Of a stretch of 64,000 bases of DNA, positions 12,127-25,000 are shown piece by piece. Every line of letters begins with the position of its first letter. The stretch's first letter is position 1. The notes under the pieces are model-generated. The model was not told where the DNA came from. It saw only the letters and a list, made by a program, of their open reading frames with translations, and did no database searches. Both the position numbers and the translations under genes were made by a program. The DNA comes from Perilla frutescens (lineage: Eukaryota > Streptophyta > Magnoliopsida > Lamiales > Lamiaceae). The stretch covers positions 37,703,501 through 37,767,500 of the forward strand of contig BRKX01000009.1 in assembly GCA_026008535.1 (NCBI GenBank), written 5' to 3'.

Positions 12127-13310
12127 TGTCGGGGATTGTGCCCTTAAAGCTACTGTGAATTGTTTTTATTTTATTTATAAAAGCACATTTATTTTCGAAC
12201 AATATACTTCTTGTATGCATTTATTTTATATCACAGAAAATCCCTAGTTTATTTGATGTTACCATAATCTTAGTATATAAGTGTTATATACAAGAGGATT
12301 AAGATTATGGAAAATAAACTAAAAATGAAGTCCGTGACAAATTTAATTAAAGTATGGGATCTTTAATTAAAATGTCACTGATGCAGCCCGATGACATTAT
12401 GAATGTGACCGTTTTATCCAAACCGTTAATGTGGAGACATCCAGTTGGATGCATTTATATATGATACGATCATATAGGACTTGGACCGATTTAATTTAAT
12501 TATTCCTTCAAATTCCGTTAAAGAAAAGGAATATTAAATTAAATCACAAGATGATCATATATGAATAATCTTAATCCTGAGTGATTATAGACTCCTGTTT
12601 ATTTGAATGTGATTCTTAATCTGCTCGTTAAAGATTGTTTGCCAACATTCTCTAAACTTGCATTTTAGATTTACATTTGAATTAAATAGCTGTGAATGTA
12701 ATTTATAGATATGGAATCCATTCCTTCTTTTGAGAAGTAGAAAGATAATTCTCTCATTTGTTAATTCTGGAACTGAGTGATTTGAGATCTCTAATTTATA
12801 AATTGTTTATAAATTAATTGCTCACTGGTGAATTAATGGTAAATGAGGAAAAGAAATAATTGAAGAGGTTAACGGATATTACCTATCTTCAATTATGAAT
12901 TATCTATGGAGGATTAATTCATATGAAATGATTAAATCAATGGACTGCTCAAATTCGTAGAGTAAATATGTTCTATAATTAAAGAGAGTGCAATTCCGAA
13001 TTTTTAGTGGAATAATATCGGAATTAATAAATCAAATAAATTAATTAAAGAGTTTAATTATTTATTTGATTTATTGGAGCTCTTGATTATAGGTCCATGG
13101 TCCCCGATTCGTCTTCCTATATTATTGACGGGTTGATAATAATATTTAAGTTCCTAAAGTGTTATGAAAAATAAGTTTTCATAAAGTTTGGGCTTATGTG
13201 TAAATATTAGTTAATTTCGGGAATATATGATATTCCACAGTTTGACTGTGTGTTAGGAATTAAATAACTATAGGTGAGATAGTTTCAAACATAAAGTCTG
13301 AATCAGATCA
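12127..13310 (+). repeat. Copia-like LTR fragment or solo LTR
   Basis: TGTCGGGGATTGTGCCC at 12127 matches the start of a common class of plant copia LTRs. The following 1.1 kb is AT-rich and non-coding, with short inverted repeats, as in such LTRs. No terminal CA with a matching target duplication was found, so the right end is approximate. Confidence 0.45.
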
Positions 13311-13441
13311 CAAAGATTTTAAGAAACAACCAGGTAATCACCAAGGGACAACCTAAAGAAGACAACCAGGCTACAGCCTTTGAGAAGAAAATCAACATAT
13401 AAAATCAATCTCAAAGGCCCAAAACAAAAAGCAACTAAAGC

Positions 13442-16400
13442 TTATCCTAGGTCAAAATTTAAAATCTTCATGCAAGAAGCATGTTTTTCAAGACGTAAAG
13501 ATTTTGTACCCATGTCTGCAGGATTAACTTCAGAAGGAATCTTTTCAAGTAAAACATTTTTACTCTTAACAACTTCCCTAATAAAATGAAACCTAACATC
13601 TATATGTTTGGTTCTGTCATGAAAAATAGGATTTTTACACAATTGAATGGCAGATTGACTGTTTGAAAACACAACATCATTCTTTTGAAGAAAACCAATC
13701 TCAGACAAAACTCTTTTCAACCACAAGGCTTCCTTGAAGGCTTCAGTAATAGCAACATACTCTGCCTTAGTAGTTGAAAGTGCAACAATATGTTGCAGCT
13801 GGGATTTCCAGCTTATGCATGACCCACACACAGTAAAAACATATGAGGTAGTAGACCTTCTATTATCTCTGTCATTAGCATAATTGGAATCCATATAACC
13901 ACACAATTACATACCCTTGACACACGTAGAAAAATTTAACCCAACATGCAAAGATGACTTAAGGTATCTTAACAGCCATTTTAAGGCTTCCCAGTTAGTA
14001 ACACCAGGGTTTGACATGTACTTGCTCAAGCAACTCACAGAGTAGGCAATGTCAGGTCTAGTGCTTACCATAAGATACATTACAGAACCAATTGCATTGC
14101 AGTAGGGCACCTTTTTCATGCCATTCATCTCTGAAACAGTCTTAGGAGACTGTTCCTTGCTTAACACAAAGTGAGCAGCTAAAGACACATTAACAGCTTT
14201 AGCTTTTGACATAGAGAACTTACTCAAAATCTTTTCAACATAGGAAGTCTGATTTAGCACAAGAGTATTGTTCTTTCTGTCTCTAATTATATTCAAGCCA
14301 AGAATTTTCTTAGCATCATCCAAGTCATTCATTTCAAAATTTTCATATAGACAGGTTTGGACATGTTTCAAAGACTTGAGACAGAGACTGATCAACAACA
14401 TATCATCTACATAAATCAGAAAGAACATAGCAATAGTAGAGGTTTCTTTAAAGTACAAACAATGATCAAACTTGCTTCTGTTAAACTTCAAAGACCCCAT
14501 ACACTTGCCAAATTGTAAGTTCCACTGCTTGGGGGATTATTTTAACCCATACAAGAATTTCTGTAGTAAGCACACATAGTCAGGTTTTTCACAATCAACA
14601 AAGCCCTCAAGCTGATGCATGTAGATGGGAATATCAAGATCACCATGTAGAAATGCAGTAGTCACATCCATTTGTTTTAATTCCCAGTTAAATTGAACAA
14701 CTAAAGCTAACATGATTCTTACAGTAGTGACTTGACCACAGGAGCAAACACTTCAGTATAATCTACCCCTCCTTTTGAGTAAAGCATTTAGCAACTAATC
14801 GGGCCTTAAATTTGACATTATTAAACTCACTTTGATTTTAAACAGCCATTTGCTATCAACAACAGAAGCATGAGCTGGTTTTGGAACCAACTCCCATGTT
14901 TTATTAACATGCAATGATTTCATCTCAGTTTGCATATCAATTAACCACTTGTTAGCATCTTTAGTCTTAAGAGCTTCCTTAAAAGTTTTAGGTTCATTTC
15001 TATCTAGAGACTCAAAAACATTAAAAGCCAAATCAAGAAAATTATACTCAGCATCAGCATATCTAACAAAATTATTAATGATTCTTCTCACCCTGTCTCT
15101 AGCCAACAGATAATCATTTAGGTTTTCAGGCCTACTGTTGTGATTAGCATGCTCATCAAATTCAGCTTCATTTTCAGATTCATGCTCAGTTTCATGTTCA
15201 GAGTCATGCACAGAATTATTATCATCATCATTTTGCACACAATCAGGCTGAACAGGTACAGAAACATTCAGAGGCTCCACCTCAAAAGGAACAGTAGGGG
15301 CATGATCATTCACGGTAGTAATAGGTTGGGGTGCAGACAGACAAGGAAAACATGTTTCATTGAAGATAACATCTCTACTTATAGCAGTTTTAACACCAGG
15401 CACATCTTTCACCCACAGTCTGTACCATTTTACTCCCTCAGGGTACCCTGAGAAAACACATTTTTGGGATCTAGGTTCAAGCTTATCATTTTTCACATGC
15501 ATGTAAGCTGCACAACCAAACACCCTTAAATTTGACAGATCAATAAGCTTGCCAGTAAACACATTCTCAGGGCATTTACCTTTTAATGGAACAGAAGGAG
15601 ACCTATTGATCAAGTAGGTAGCAATACAAACTGCTTCACCCCAGAACTTATTAGACATACCAGAGAGGGCACACATGCTCCTCACCCTATCTAATATAGT
15701 TCTATTCATCCTTTTAGAAACCCCATTTTGTTGGGGGTTGTAAGGGACAATTTTATGCCTTTTTATACCAGATTTAACACATAAATCATCAACTTGAGCA
15801 TTACAAAATTCCAAACCATTATCTAAGGGTCTTTATTTTCTTGCCAGTTTAGTTTTCAAATTGAGCTTTTCATGCTTCGAACTGATCAATTACTTTAGAT
15901 TTATTCTTCATTAAGAACACCTAAAATTTTCTAGAATAATCATCAATTATAGACAAGAAAAATTTGTTCCCATCATGAGTGGGAACTTTAGAGGGACCCC
16001 AGACATCAGCATGCAAGTACTCAAGGATATCATGACATTTAGATATGTGAGATGCAGAGCTAGGAATTGAACTTTGTGCTATTTGCCTAAAACACAAACA
16101 TCACAGAAAGGCATGCTGGATATCACATCAGAACCAAACACACCAGACTTTTTCAGAATATCAAGCCCTTTATTACTCATGTGCCCAAGTCTATTATGCT
16201 ATAACACAGTTTTATCATTCTGCAGAACATTCACAGAGCATGCAGCAGGCACAGAAGGTAAGGTTTTGCAAATATACAAATTATTTTTCTTTTCAACTTT
16301 GAAAATCACCAAGGAACCTTTCAAAATTTTCATTTAACCATTTTCCCACATTTTCTCAAGCCCACTTTCTTCTAAAGCAGCACATGATAGCAAGTTATAG

Positions 16401-17502
16401 CATAATTCGGGGACATATCTAACATTTCTCAGAGTAATAGCAGAACCATTATCAAATTTTAGGCATACATTTCCAATTCCAACAACTCTGCATATCTTTT
16501 CATTTGCCATTGACACAACACCAGTTTCAACTTGTATAAATGAAGAAAACAGATTCTTAAATGGGGTAATATGGTAAGTGTAGCTAGAATCTAGAAGCCA
16601 TTCAGATTCACTCATAGAATCAGGCACAGAGTTTGCAGAATTAATACACAAAGAATCAGAATCAGCAACCATGTAACAATCACCAAGTTTGTCCTCTGTG
16701 GCTACATTAGCCATTTCAGTCTCATTGCTATTCTTATTCTTGTTATTTTTCTTTGGCTTAGGATATTCTTTTGCATAATCACCAGGTTCATGGAAATTAT
16801 AACACTTTTTAGAGCCTTTCCTAGATTTTGACCTGCTTTTACCGTTCTTTTTCTTACCACCATTTTTAGAATTATCAGAAGACCTATTCTTAGTCCCTCC
16901 CCCCTCACATTCATTGCCTTTTTCTGAGAATTACTACCCCCATGTTCAAGCAGATCTAATTCTTTAGATTTTAAGGCACTTACAATCACATCCATAGAGG
17001 CACTATCTCTGCCATACTTAATAGCAGATTTTACATCAGAGTAAGAGTCAGGGATAGCATTCATCAAAGCAACGTTAGTGTAATTATCAATTGTAGTATC
17101 ACCAGCCCTTTTAATATCTTGGACAAGCTTAGTAAAACCATCAATATTTTCATATATATCTTTAGACAAGTCCAATTTATACTTAAAAAGCTTTTCCAAC
17201 AGATACATACGGCTAGTAAAAGAGGTTTCAGTGTACAAATTTTCCAGTTTATCCCACAGATCTTTAGCATGCTCAATATCACCCACTTTTCTAATAATAG
17301 AGTCAGACAAGGTCAACATAATACTAGAACATGCAATTTCATCCATATCAGCCCGTTCTTCAGCAGTTTCAGTAGTAGCATAAGATTGATCAATAGCTTT
17401 AGCAACTTTTTGATAAATTAACACACATTTTATCTTCTGCTTCCAGATGCTAAAATCATTCTTACCATTAAAAGGAACATTACCAAATGAATCTATAGCC
17501 AT
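13442..17502 (-). pseudogene. Tork gag-pol polyprotein, frameshifted and nonsense-mutated
   Basis: The gag start is ATG at 17502 (MAIDSFGNVPFNG), followed by a UBN2-type gag domain to about 16900. The zinc knuckle is degraded (KCYNFHEPGDYAKEYP lacks the normal cysteine spacing). The protease region (16334-16714) has LLDSS where LDSG is expected. Integrase at 14795-15814 keeps NPQQNGVSKRMNRTI, but the upstream catalytic part has stops. RT keeps FLIYVDDMLLIS near 14400 and has a stop after LYGLK near 14540. RNase H (13442-13906) has CGYMDSNYAND and ALSTTKAEYVA. Several frame changes separate these blocks, so no protein can be made. Confidence 0.85.
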
Positions 17503-18106
17503 TATTCCACCAGAACACCAAAACAACCACAGAGGCAAGAACATGCACATAAATTTAATTTGGGAAAAACACACGACCAAGATGCACACCAAAATACACA
17601 CACACAGTTGGTGAAATATTAGATCCTTCACAGCAAAAGGATTACCTAGTTTGTGATACTCTCTTTAACGGAGGGCACAGGGATTTACTCCACACCAAAT
17701 CTAGGGTTTCAGGAATTTCACCAAATTCCTTAAGTTCTCTTAAATAACTCTACACAAGGATCTTCCAGATCCTTCAAGAAAGCAACACAGCCACACAGAT
17801 CTATATGAGAATGAGACATAGATAAGTAAGATACAACGGAAACTGGACTCAATAGCAGGAACAAAACCCTAAAATCAAACAGACATATAGATCTAGAGCG
17901 CAAGACAGCAGAAACAAGAAAATCACATAGACAGATAGCAGATACCAAGCCTAACGCCCCATACAGCACTAGAAACTTAAAATACAAGATATTACAGCCG
18001 CTATACTAGCGCGGAGTCCTAGGAGAGGGTACTCCGACTTACTTCTGTGTCTAAAATGCGAAGATGAGTTGTCACCGGCGGAAGACGATAGAGGATGCGG
18101 TTAGTC

Positions 18107-18118
18107 GCTCTGATACCA
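18107..18118 (-). promoter_or_regulatory. Primer-binding site of the Tork element
   Basis: The - strand reads TGGTATCAGAGC, complementary to the 3' end of initiator tRNA-Met, the usual primer of plant copia elements. It lies directly inside the 5' LTR. Confidence 0.85.
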
Positions 18119-18122
18119 ATTT

Positions 18123-18631
18123 TGGGTATCAACTCCACATCTTTCGAGCGTCTTTCTCCAGTATTTACTGGTCAATTCGGCCATTAGAGGTGAGAAATGC
18201 ATGGCTCAGGCACTCCTGCCAATTAACAGGGCTCCAAGAACAGTGAAGAACAGACAGGCCTTCCAAGAACAGAGATCACACCAGAGACCACAGCTACAGC
18301 TTAAACAGCCTCCTCAGACTCAATCCCAACCCTAACTAAACCACACAAACCCAGAGCAGGAACAGCAGATTCTACCCAGAGAGTGGAATTCGCTCTAGAC
18401 CAGAAGAGATAAAAATAAGAAGAAGGATCTCACAACGAAGATGAACACGAAGAAAGAAACACTCAGTTTACCTCTCAACCCTTGATCTTCCTCACAGAAC
18501 ACTATAGAAATGTTTCACACAGTAGAATGAGAAGTAGGAGTAGCAGTACACCAGGGATGGTATATAAAGGGCGGCACACGGTTAGGGTTGAAACAGAAAC
18601 GGTTTGAGGCTATTAGGCTGGAGTAATGGGT
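18123..18631 (-). repeat. Tork 5' LTR, part adjoining the primer-binding site
   Basis: On the + strand the LTR begins TGGGTATCAACTCC next to the primer-binding site. It continues to 18631, where the solo LTR was inserted. Joined with 30544-30634 it is about 600 bp, a normal length for this lineage. Confidence 0.6.
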
Positions 18632-18903
18632 TGTTGGGAAAATTGTTGGGAAAATCTATCATTATAGCCCAACTGATGGTTTTGATGAAATGTCAAAACA
18701 TGTGTGATGATTTAATGAAAAACTGCAGGTTATTTAAAGCTGGAAGTCGGGGGTAATGACCAAGTAAGACTTCAAACATCAGTCTAGCTGAAACGAGAGT
18801 CAGCTGTTTTGAAGCATGGTCAACCAGCTTAAAAGGATGCCTCCATCAGACCAGTCAGAGTCAACTCTTTAAATCTTAAGAAAAGCTAAAGAGGGAAGAG
18901 AAC
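18632..18903 (+). repeat. Solo LTR A, left part (split by chromovirus)
   Basis: It starts TGTTGGGAAAA (a second copy of this 11-mer begins at 18644). It runs into the chromovirus after the duplicated AGAAC at 18899-18903. With 29039-30543 it makes a 1.78-kb LTR with TGTTGG...CCAACA ends. It is homologous, in opposite orientation, to 31593-33227. The flanks TGGGT (18627-18631) and TGGGC (30544-30548) match at four of five bases as a target duplication. No coding region belongs to it. Confidence 0.7.
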
Positions 18904-19252
18904 TGTAATACCCCGAAATATTTTAGAGGGGTTTTACTCAACTTATGTTACCTGAGGGTAATTTAGGTAAGAAGTTGGGTCCTTAAAGGACTCAAATAAA
19001 GGAAAATCGCAGCCAGGGAAATCTATTAAAATTTTTTTTGGTCAAAAATTGCTTAAAAAATATGTTCTGATATTTTTCTTGGGTTGATAGAAAAATTTTC
19101 AAGCATCGTGCCAAACTTTGAATTTTCCAATTTCGAGTTCAAATGAACACTTGGCACAATTTTAGGGTGAAAGGTAATAGATTTGGATAACTAAGGCACA
19201 TCCGTCATTATCCAATTTCTTTTTCGAAATATTATCCTATTTATTTTTCTTC

Positions 19253-19260
19253 TATAAATA
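19253..19260 (+). promoter_or_regulatory. TATA box of chromovirus 5' LTR
   Basis: TATAAATA lies about 350 bases into the LTR, after an AT-rich stretch. Transcription would start near 19285. The 3' LTR has the same box at 26889-26896. Confidence 0.65.
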
Positions 19261-20650
19261 GGAGGTTAAGGTTTCATTTTTCATTCATTTTCAAAATCGA
19301 AACGCCGAGCAGCTTCTAGAGAAGGTACGTCTCTAGTTTCCTATTTCATTTCCGAAATAGTCATTTTGAAGGTGTCAACGCATAGATCACGAATACGTGA
19401 TTGAAATGATGACACGACGGACGATCACGATGGAAAATCATCGTGACCGCCGCCAAAAGTCGCCACCACCTTTCAAATCGGTGACTCTTTCGGGTCATCA
19501 AATCAAAAAGTGTCTTTAGGGTTTTATGTTCTATGTATATTTATATACATTTTCCATGTTGTCACTTTTTAATTTCGGGTATATTTTGGGTATCCGATTA
19601 TTAAATTGTAGTCTTTTTCAGATCTATCCTTCGTGGATAGCCCTATCGTATTTTTAAACTCAAAAGTTGTTCCGTGTCAAAATATAGTATTTTTATTTAA
19701 AGTTTCATATTTTTCCAATGGGCAGATCTTGCGGTATGAATTTATTTGTACCGAATTAATTTTAGGATACGGGTTTGACCACCCCGTATGCCAAAAACTT
19801 CCTAAACGGTTTTTCTTTATAAAAATGCCCTGAGTAAAGTTCCCTTAAGAGTCAAAATATTTTGATGATCCGGGTGCTGCGTATTAAGATAGTAGATATT
19901 ATAATATTTACTTCATAGCTAAGAAAGGTTAGATTTTGACCTAATGGTAGTCATTCATCGAAACTAAGTTGCCGGATAATCTTGTAGGCACAGAAGAAGG
20001 AGACTTCTAGTTGAGATCAGAATCAGAATCTAGATCTAGCTCAGATTACCAGGTGGGTTTTTATTATATAAAAATATGTTTCGGGTTATTAAGCCCTGAT
20101 ATTTATAAAATGAATATGATTGAATATCCAACTCATGACTGTATTTGATGTGCTCTCCTGACTCATGTAAGTCTTACTACTGTTTTTGGTGACGAAACTA
20201 CAATGGTTCACGATATCGAGCCCCAAGCAAACAGGGCAGTGTCCAACCTTAAGCAGCCGGGTTGTGTACACGAACCGACTCACCGTAAGCGTTCTAGGGG
20301 AGAGTTGCGCGCAATGATGGAACGAAAATGATTTTGTATACATGGAATTCACAAATTTTCTATTTTGAAAGCTTTCCATGATATGCTCTCAATATGATTG
20401 GATATTCTATTTTATAAAATGATTCTGAAGGTTTTTCTCAAAAGTACCCACTGAGTGCATTAGTACTCACGCCCAAATCTTTTCAAATATTTTCAGGATG
20501 AGCTGCGGGATGGTGGACGGCTGTGCTAAGGCTGAAGGGCTATCTTTTGATGTATATGTTTCTTTTATGTGTGGAGTCCAACTGAGAACATGGTTACCTT
20601 TTGCGTCTGAATAAATGCACTGCGTTTTTGTCCGCTTACTCTGATTATTG

Positions 20651-20731
20651 TTATGGAGTGCTCGGTTCTCCGAATCCCATTTTCTTTATTGTTACGGAGT
20701 GTTCGGTTCTCCGAATCCCGTTTACTTTCTG
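20651..20731 (+). repeat. 41-bp hairpin repeat, two units (5' LTR)
   Basis: Two units each contain the perfect or near-perfect hairpin TTCGGTTCTCCGAA. The first unit looks like a fusion of unit 1 and unit 6 of the 3' LTR array. Confidence 0.9.
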
Positions 20732-20736
20732 TTCCT

Positions 20737-20904
20737 GACAGGCGAAAGCCTGGCATTTATTTACTTTCCTTACTCAGACAGGCGCAAGCCTGGCTTTACA
20801 TTGTTTTTCATGTCAAGGCAAAAGCCTGGCTTTATATTGCTTTCACGACAGGCGGGAGCCTGGCATCTCTTTACTTTAAGTATTTGGACAGACATCAGTC
20901 TGGC
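20737..20904 (+). repeat. Second hairpin array, five units of about 35-40 bp
   Basis: Units begin at 20737, 20777, about 20812, 20847 and 20887. Each carries a short hairpin such as ACAGGCGAAAGCCTGG, with loop and stem variants (GCGCAAGC, GCGGGAGC, GACATCAGTC). The same array is in the 3' LTR at 28578-28745. Confidence 0.85.
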
Positions 20905-21195
20905 TTTTTTTTATGCCTAACCTATTAACAGTTAACCTTTGAACTGTTATTATTTACATTGAAGTTTGCCTTTGTTATTCTTTCTTGGGTTCATCCTAAG
21001 AGTCATGGTATCTGGTTTGAGTCATTTCATACGCTTTAAAAGCGTGGATTGATCCATTTATAGAGGTTATGCTGCCCATATTTTTAGGGCACTAACCCTA
21101 TTTCTTTGATTGCTTCTGTTCAACAACCCCTTCCCCCTTTCCCCAAGTAGCGCACCGGTCCCCTGCCCTTCTCCCGGGATCGGGGCGTTACAGAG

Positions 21196-21207
21196 TGGTA
21201 TCAGAGC
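21196..21207 (+). promoter_or_regulatory. Primer-binding site of the chromovirus
   Basis: TGGTATCAGAGC lies three bases after the 5' LTR end and is complementary to the 3' end of initiator tRNA-Met. Confidence 0.9.
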
Positions 21208-21332
21208 AGGCTGCAACTCTGCAGGCCTGTCATATTATTGATTAAGTCTAGTTCTCAGTGTATTCTCTTAATTAATTGTCTGATAGCCCTAGCACGTCGC
21301 CTACACCGCTCTCATCTTGCTTAAAAAAAAAG

Positions 21333-22036
21333 GTACGTGAGTTAAAATGTTTTTTAGATTCAATTATATTTACTGATTTTAAAAAAAAAAAAGAAATGTG
21401 GATAAGGACCATTCTCCACATTGATGGTATTTATGAAAAGTCACGCCAATGATTGTTTCGAAAGGATAATGGTATCATTTTGGACTATGTTTCCATATGA
21501 TGATGGTTATGAATGAAAGGGACTTATTGTCCATGATGGTAAAAAAAAATAAAATTGTGGGGCATTGTGCCCAGATGGTATTGAATTATTATATTTAAAT
21601 GGGACTATATGTCCATGATATTATTTGAAGGAATGTGTGGTGATAGTAATTAATGCCCTATGATTAGAAATGTGATAATGTGTAAGTGATTGGAAATGTG
21701 AGAATGTTAAAGTAATTGGAAATGTGATGATGTTAAATTGATGGGAAACCGAGAATGCTTATGAAGATGAAATATGAACGTAGAATGATTTGATTGAGAA
21801 TGTAGATGAACATAGCCAATTGTGACTTATACACATAGATTGGATTTTAAGTGCCTCTCTTAAGATTCATGTGGAACGTAGACTGACTAAGTGCTTTCCT
21901 TTACAAATAAGTAGACTGATTAGAATTGCATGAGAAATGTTGTTGAGTATTTAGTTTAGGAGATATCTCACATTCATATTAATTTAGCACGAAGTAGATT
22001 TTGTGATAGTTATTTCTGAAGCCTAAAATTTTTCAG
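21333..22036 (+). other. Predicted 5' leader intron of the chromovirus
   Basis: A strong donor (AAG|GTACGTGAG at 21333) and an acceptor (TTTTTCAG ending 22036) bound an AT-rich, 704-nt stretch with many ATGs. The gag-pol start codon is two bases after the acceptor. Splicing would remove the upstream ATGs while keeping the primer-binding site. This is a prediction from splice-site sequences only. The stretch also has loose repeats of GAAATGTGA near 21670-21730. Confidence 0.5.
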
Positions 22037-22037
22037 A

Positions 22038-25000
22038 ATGCCGCCTAAGAAAAGAACACAGAACCAAGAAAACCATGGACAACCTGCACCAATTCCAATT
22101 CCCATACCGACATCAAGAGCAGAAGAAGCTTTTCGTAAACATCACCCACCTACTTTCAATGGGCTAGGTGACCCAATAGATGCAGAAAAATGGATTCGAT
22201 CTCTGGACCGAATATTTGATTACATGTCTTGCATGAATGAGGAAAAGCTTACATGTGCTCAGTTTCAATTGATTGACGATGCAGACTATTGGTGGGAGTC
22301 TGTAAAAAGAACTATGACTTATGAGCAATGGCAGGAATTTACTTGGGAAGACTTCAAGGAAGAAGTTTATCAGAAATACATTCCTGATTGCTATCGAGAA
22401 AAGAAAGAGTCGGAATTCTGGAACCTCCGACAGGGAAGCTCTACTGTTACTGAGTATGACCGTGCCTTTAATCAACTCTCTCGTTATGCTCCACATCTCG
22501 TGGACTCGGACTGCAAGAAGGCTAAGAAGTTTAGGAAGGGCCTTAAACCAGAAATCAGCATGACTCTTATGGGGCATGATGAGATGTCGTATGCGCAAAC
22601 ACTGCGTCGGGCTTTGAACATAGAATCTGTTATGCCAGCTGAGAAAATCCAGCCACAACAATCTTCCCAAGATCTGAAGGGAAAGCGGAAATGGGAAGAT
22701 AGAAATGCAGTGGGAAATAAGCAACAGTGGGCCAAGGGAAATACCAATTATGGGCAACAGAATCAACAAGGAAATAGGACTCCCTGCCCTATCTGCCGGA
22801 AGTTTCATTCAGGAAAGTGTATGAGGAATACAGATGGATGTTTCTTCTGTCATCAACCGGGACATTTTGCTCGAGATTGTCCTAGGAGTAAAGGAAATAC
22901 AGGTTTTCCTCCTAGACCAGCACAAGATGGGAATATAAATCAGAGGCCTAATCAAGGGAACAATTCTAGGCCTAATCAGGGTGGAAACTTAAGGCAAAAT
23001 CAGAGAGGAAATTTTAAGCCAGACCAAGGACAACGTGCCCTACAGCCAGCCAGGACTTATGCACTTCAGCAACAGCAGGCAGAGCGAGCTCCAGAAAATT
23101 TGGCAGGTATGATTAACATGGTTAATATACCTGTGCTCGCTTTATTTGATACTGGAGCTACACACTCTTTTATTTCAGAAAAGGCTAGTCAAAGATTAAA
23201 ACTTAGACAAGTAGATGCTACTAATGCCTTAGAAGTTAGCATCCCTTCTGGAAAAACTGTGATAGCCAATAGAATATGCCTGAATTTGGAACTCGAGATT
23301 AACAAAAAGATTTTCATCACGGATTTATATGTAATTGACATGAAGGATTTTGATATAATCTTGGGAATGAATTGGCTAACTGCAACGTATGCAACTATAC
23401 GTTGTCATGAAAGAGAAGTTATATTCCAGAAACCAGGAGAACCAAAGGTAATTTTCTTTGGAGCAAGAATGGGTTTGAAGATACCAGTTGTTTCAGCCCT
23501 GAAAGCTATAAAGCTAATGAGAAAAGAAGGTTGCCATGCTTTTCTGGTTAACCTAGTAGGAAAAGAGAAAGAGGGAGTAACGATAGATCAAGTCCCTATC
23601 GTTCGGGAATACAAGGATGTTTTTCCACAGGACCTACCAGGGCTACCGCCCGATAGGCAAACTGAATTTACCATTGACTTGGAACCAGGAGCAGCTCCAA
23701 TATCTAAGGCACCATATAGAATGGCCCCTAATGAGTTGCAAGAACTGAAGGTACAACTACAAGAGCTGTTGGACTTAGGTTTCATACAACCCAGTGTCTC
23801 ACCTTGGGGAGCGCCTATTCTCTTTGTTAAAAAGAAGGATGGTACATTGCGAATGTGCATAGACTATAGGGAGTTGAATAAGGTGACAGTTAAGAATAAG
23901 TATCCCTTGCCAAGGATCGATGACTTGTTTGACCAACTAAGAGGAGCTAACGTATTTTCAAAGATTGATTTACGTTCAGGTTATCACCAATTGAAGATAA
24001 GAAAAGAAGATGTGCCTAAGACAGCATTTCGAACACGTTACGGCCACTATGAATTCTTAGTGATGCCATTTGGGTTGACTAATGCACCTGCTGTGTTCAT
24101 GGATATGATGAACAGAGTCTTTCATCAATATCTGGATAACTTTGTTCTTGTGTTTATAGATGATATTCTTATCTATTCCAAAAGTGAGGAACAACACCAA
24201 GAACATCTACATATAATTTTGGAAACATTGAGGAGGGAGAAATTATATGCCAAATTTAGCAAGTGTGAATTTTGGCTCAGTGAGGTAATGTTCCTTGGCC
24301 ATATTGTGTCATCAGAAGGAATCAAAGTAGATCCTGCTAAGGTTGAAGCAGTAAGTAACTGGAAGTCACCTTCTAGTGCACATGAGATAAGAAGTTTCTT
24401 AGGGTTGGCAGGCTACTATAGAAGATTTATTGAAGGATTTTCTAAATTGGCAAGACCAATGACACAATTGTTGAAAAAGAAGACTAAGTTTATTTGGACT
24501 GAGGAATGTGAGAAGAATTTCCAAGAACTTAAGAAAAGACTGACCACAGCTCCAGTATTGGTTATACCAGAAGGAAATGAAGGATTTGTTATCTTTACAG
24601 ATGCGTCTAAGCTAGGGCTAGGGTGTGTGCTAATGCAAGACAAGAGAGTCGTTGCTTATGCATCTCGCCAGCTCAGGCCACATGAGTTAAATTATCCTAC
24701 CCATGACCTAGAGCTTGCAGCTGTGGTACATGCCTTGAAAATTTGGAGGCATTATTTATACGGTGTCAGATGTGAAATCTATACTGATCATAAGAGTCTT
24801 AAGTACTTCTTTGAACAGAAGGATTTAAACATGAGGCAGAGAAGGTGGCTAGAATTAGTTAAGGATTATGATTGTACCATTCTCTACCACCCCGGTAAAG
24901 CAAATGTTGTAGCAGACGCCCTTAGCCGAAAAACCAAAGCAGAGTTAGGTTGTTTCCTAACACAAGAAGAAAGGTTAATTGAAGAATTTCAAAGACTAGA

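Larger units (their letters stand above)
13442..18631 (-). mobile_element. Tork-type Ty1/copia element, 3'-truncated
   Basis: On the - strand the order is 5' LTR, primer-binding site, gag, protease, integrase, RT, RNase H, which is copia order. RNase H resembles the Tnt1/Tork lineage. Its 5' LTR is split by a later insertion, with the remainder at 30544-30634. No 3' LTR is present below 13442: nothing there matches the LTR end beginning TGGGTATCAACTCC. The element is therefore truncated as well as mutated. Confidence 0.8.
18904..21192 (+). repeat. 5' LTR of the chromovirus
   Basis: It begins TGTAATACCCCG and ends GGGGCGTTACA, 2289 bp. A TATA box is at 19253. A hairpin-rich repeat zone spans 20651-20904, and a further hairpin is at 21074-21090. 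Short ORFs of 66 and 96 codons in it are identical in both LTRs simply because the LTRs are nearly identical; I see no sign that they are genes. Confidence 0.95.

Noticed and set aside
20089..20379. 96-codon - strand ORF, identical at 27725-28015
   Set aside because: It lies inside both LTRs. Identity only reflects the recent copying of the LTRs.
22164..22808. 214-codon ORF on the - strand
   Set aside because: It lies wholly opposite the gag part of the chromovirus polyprotein and has no recognisable domain.
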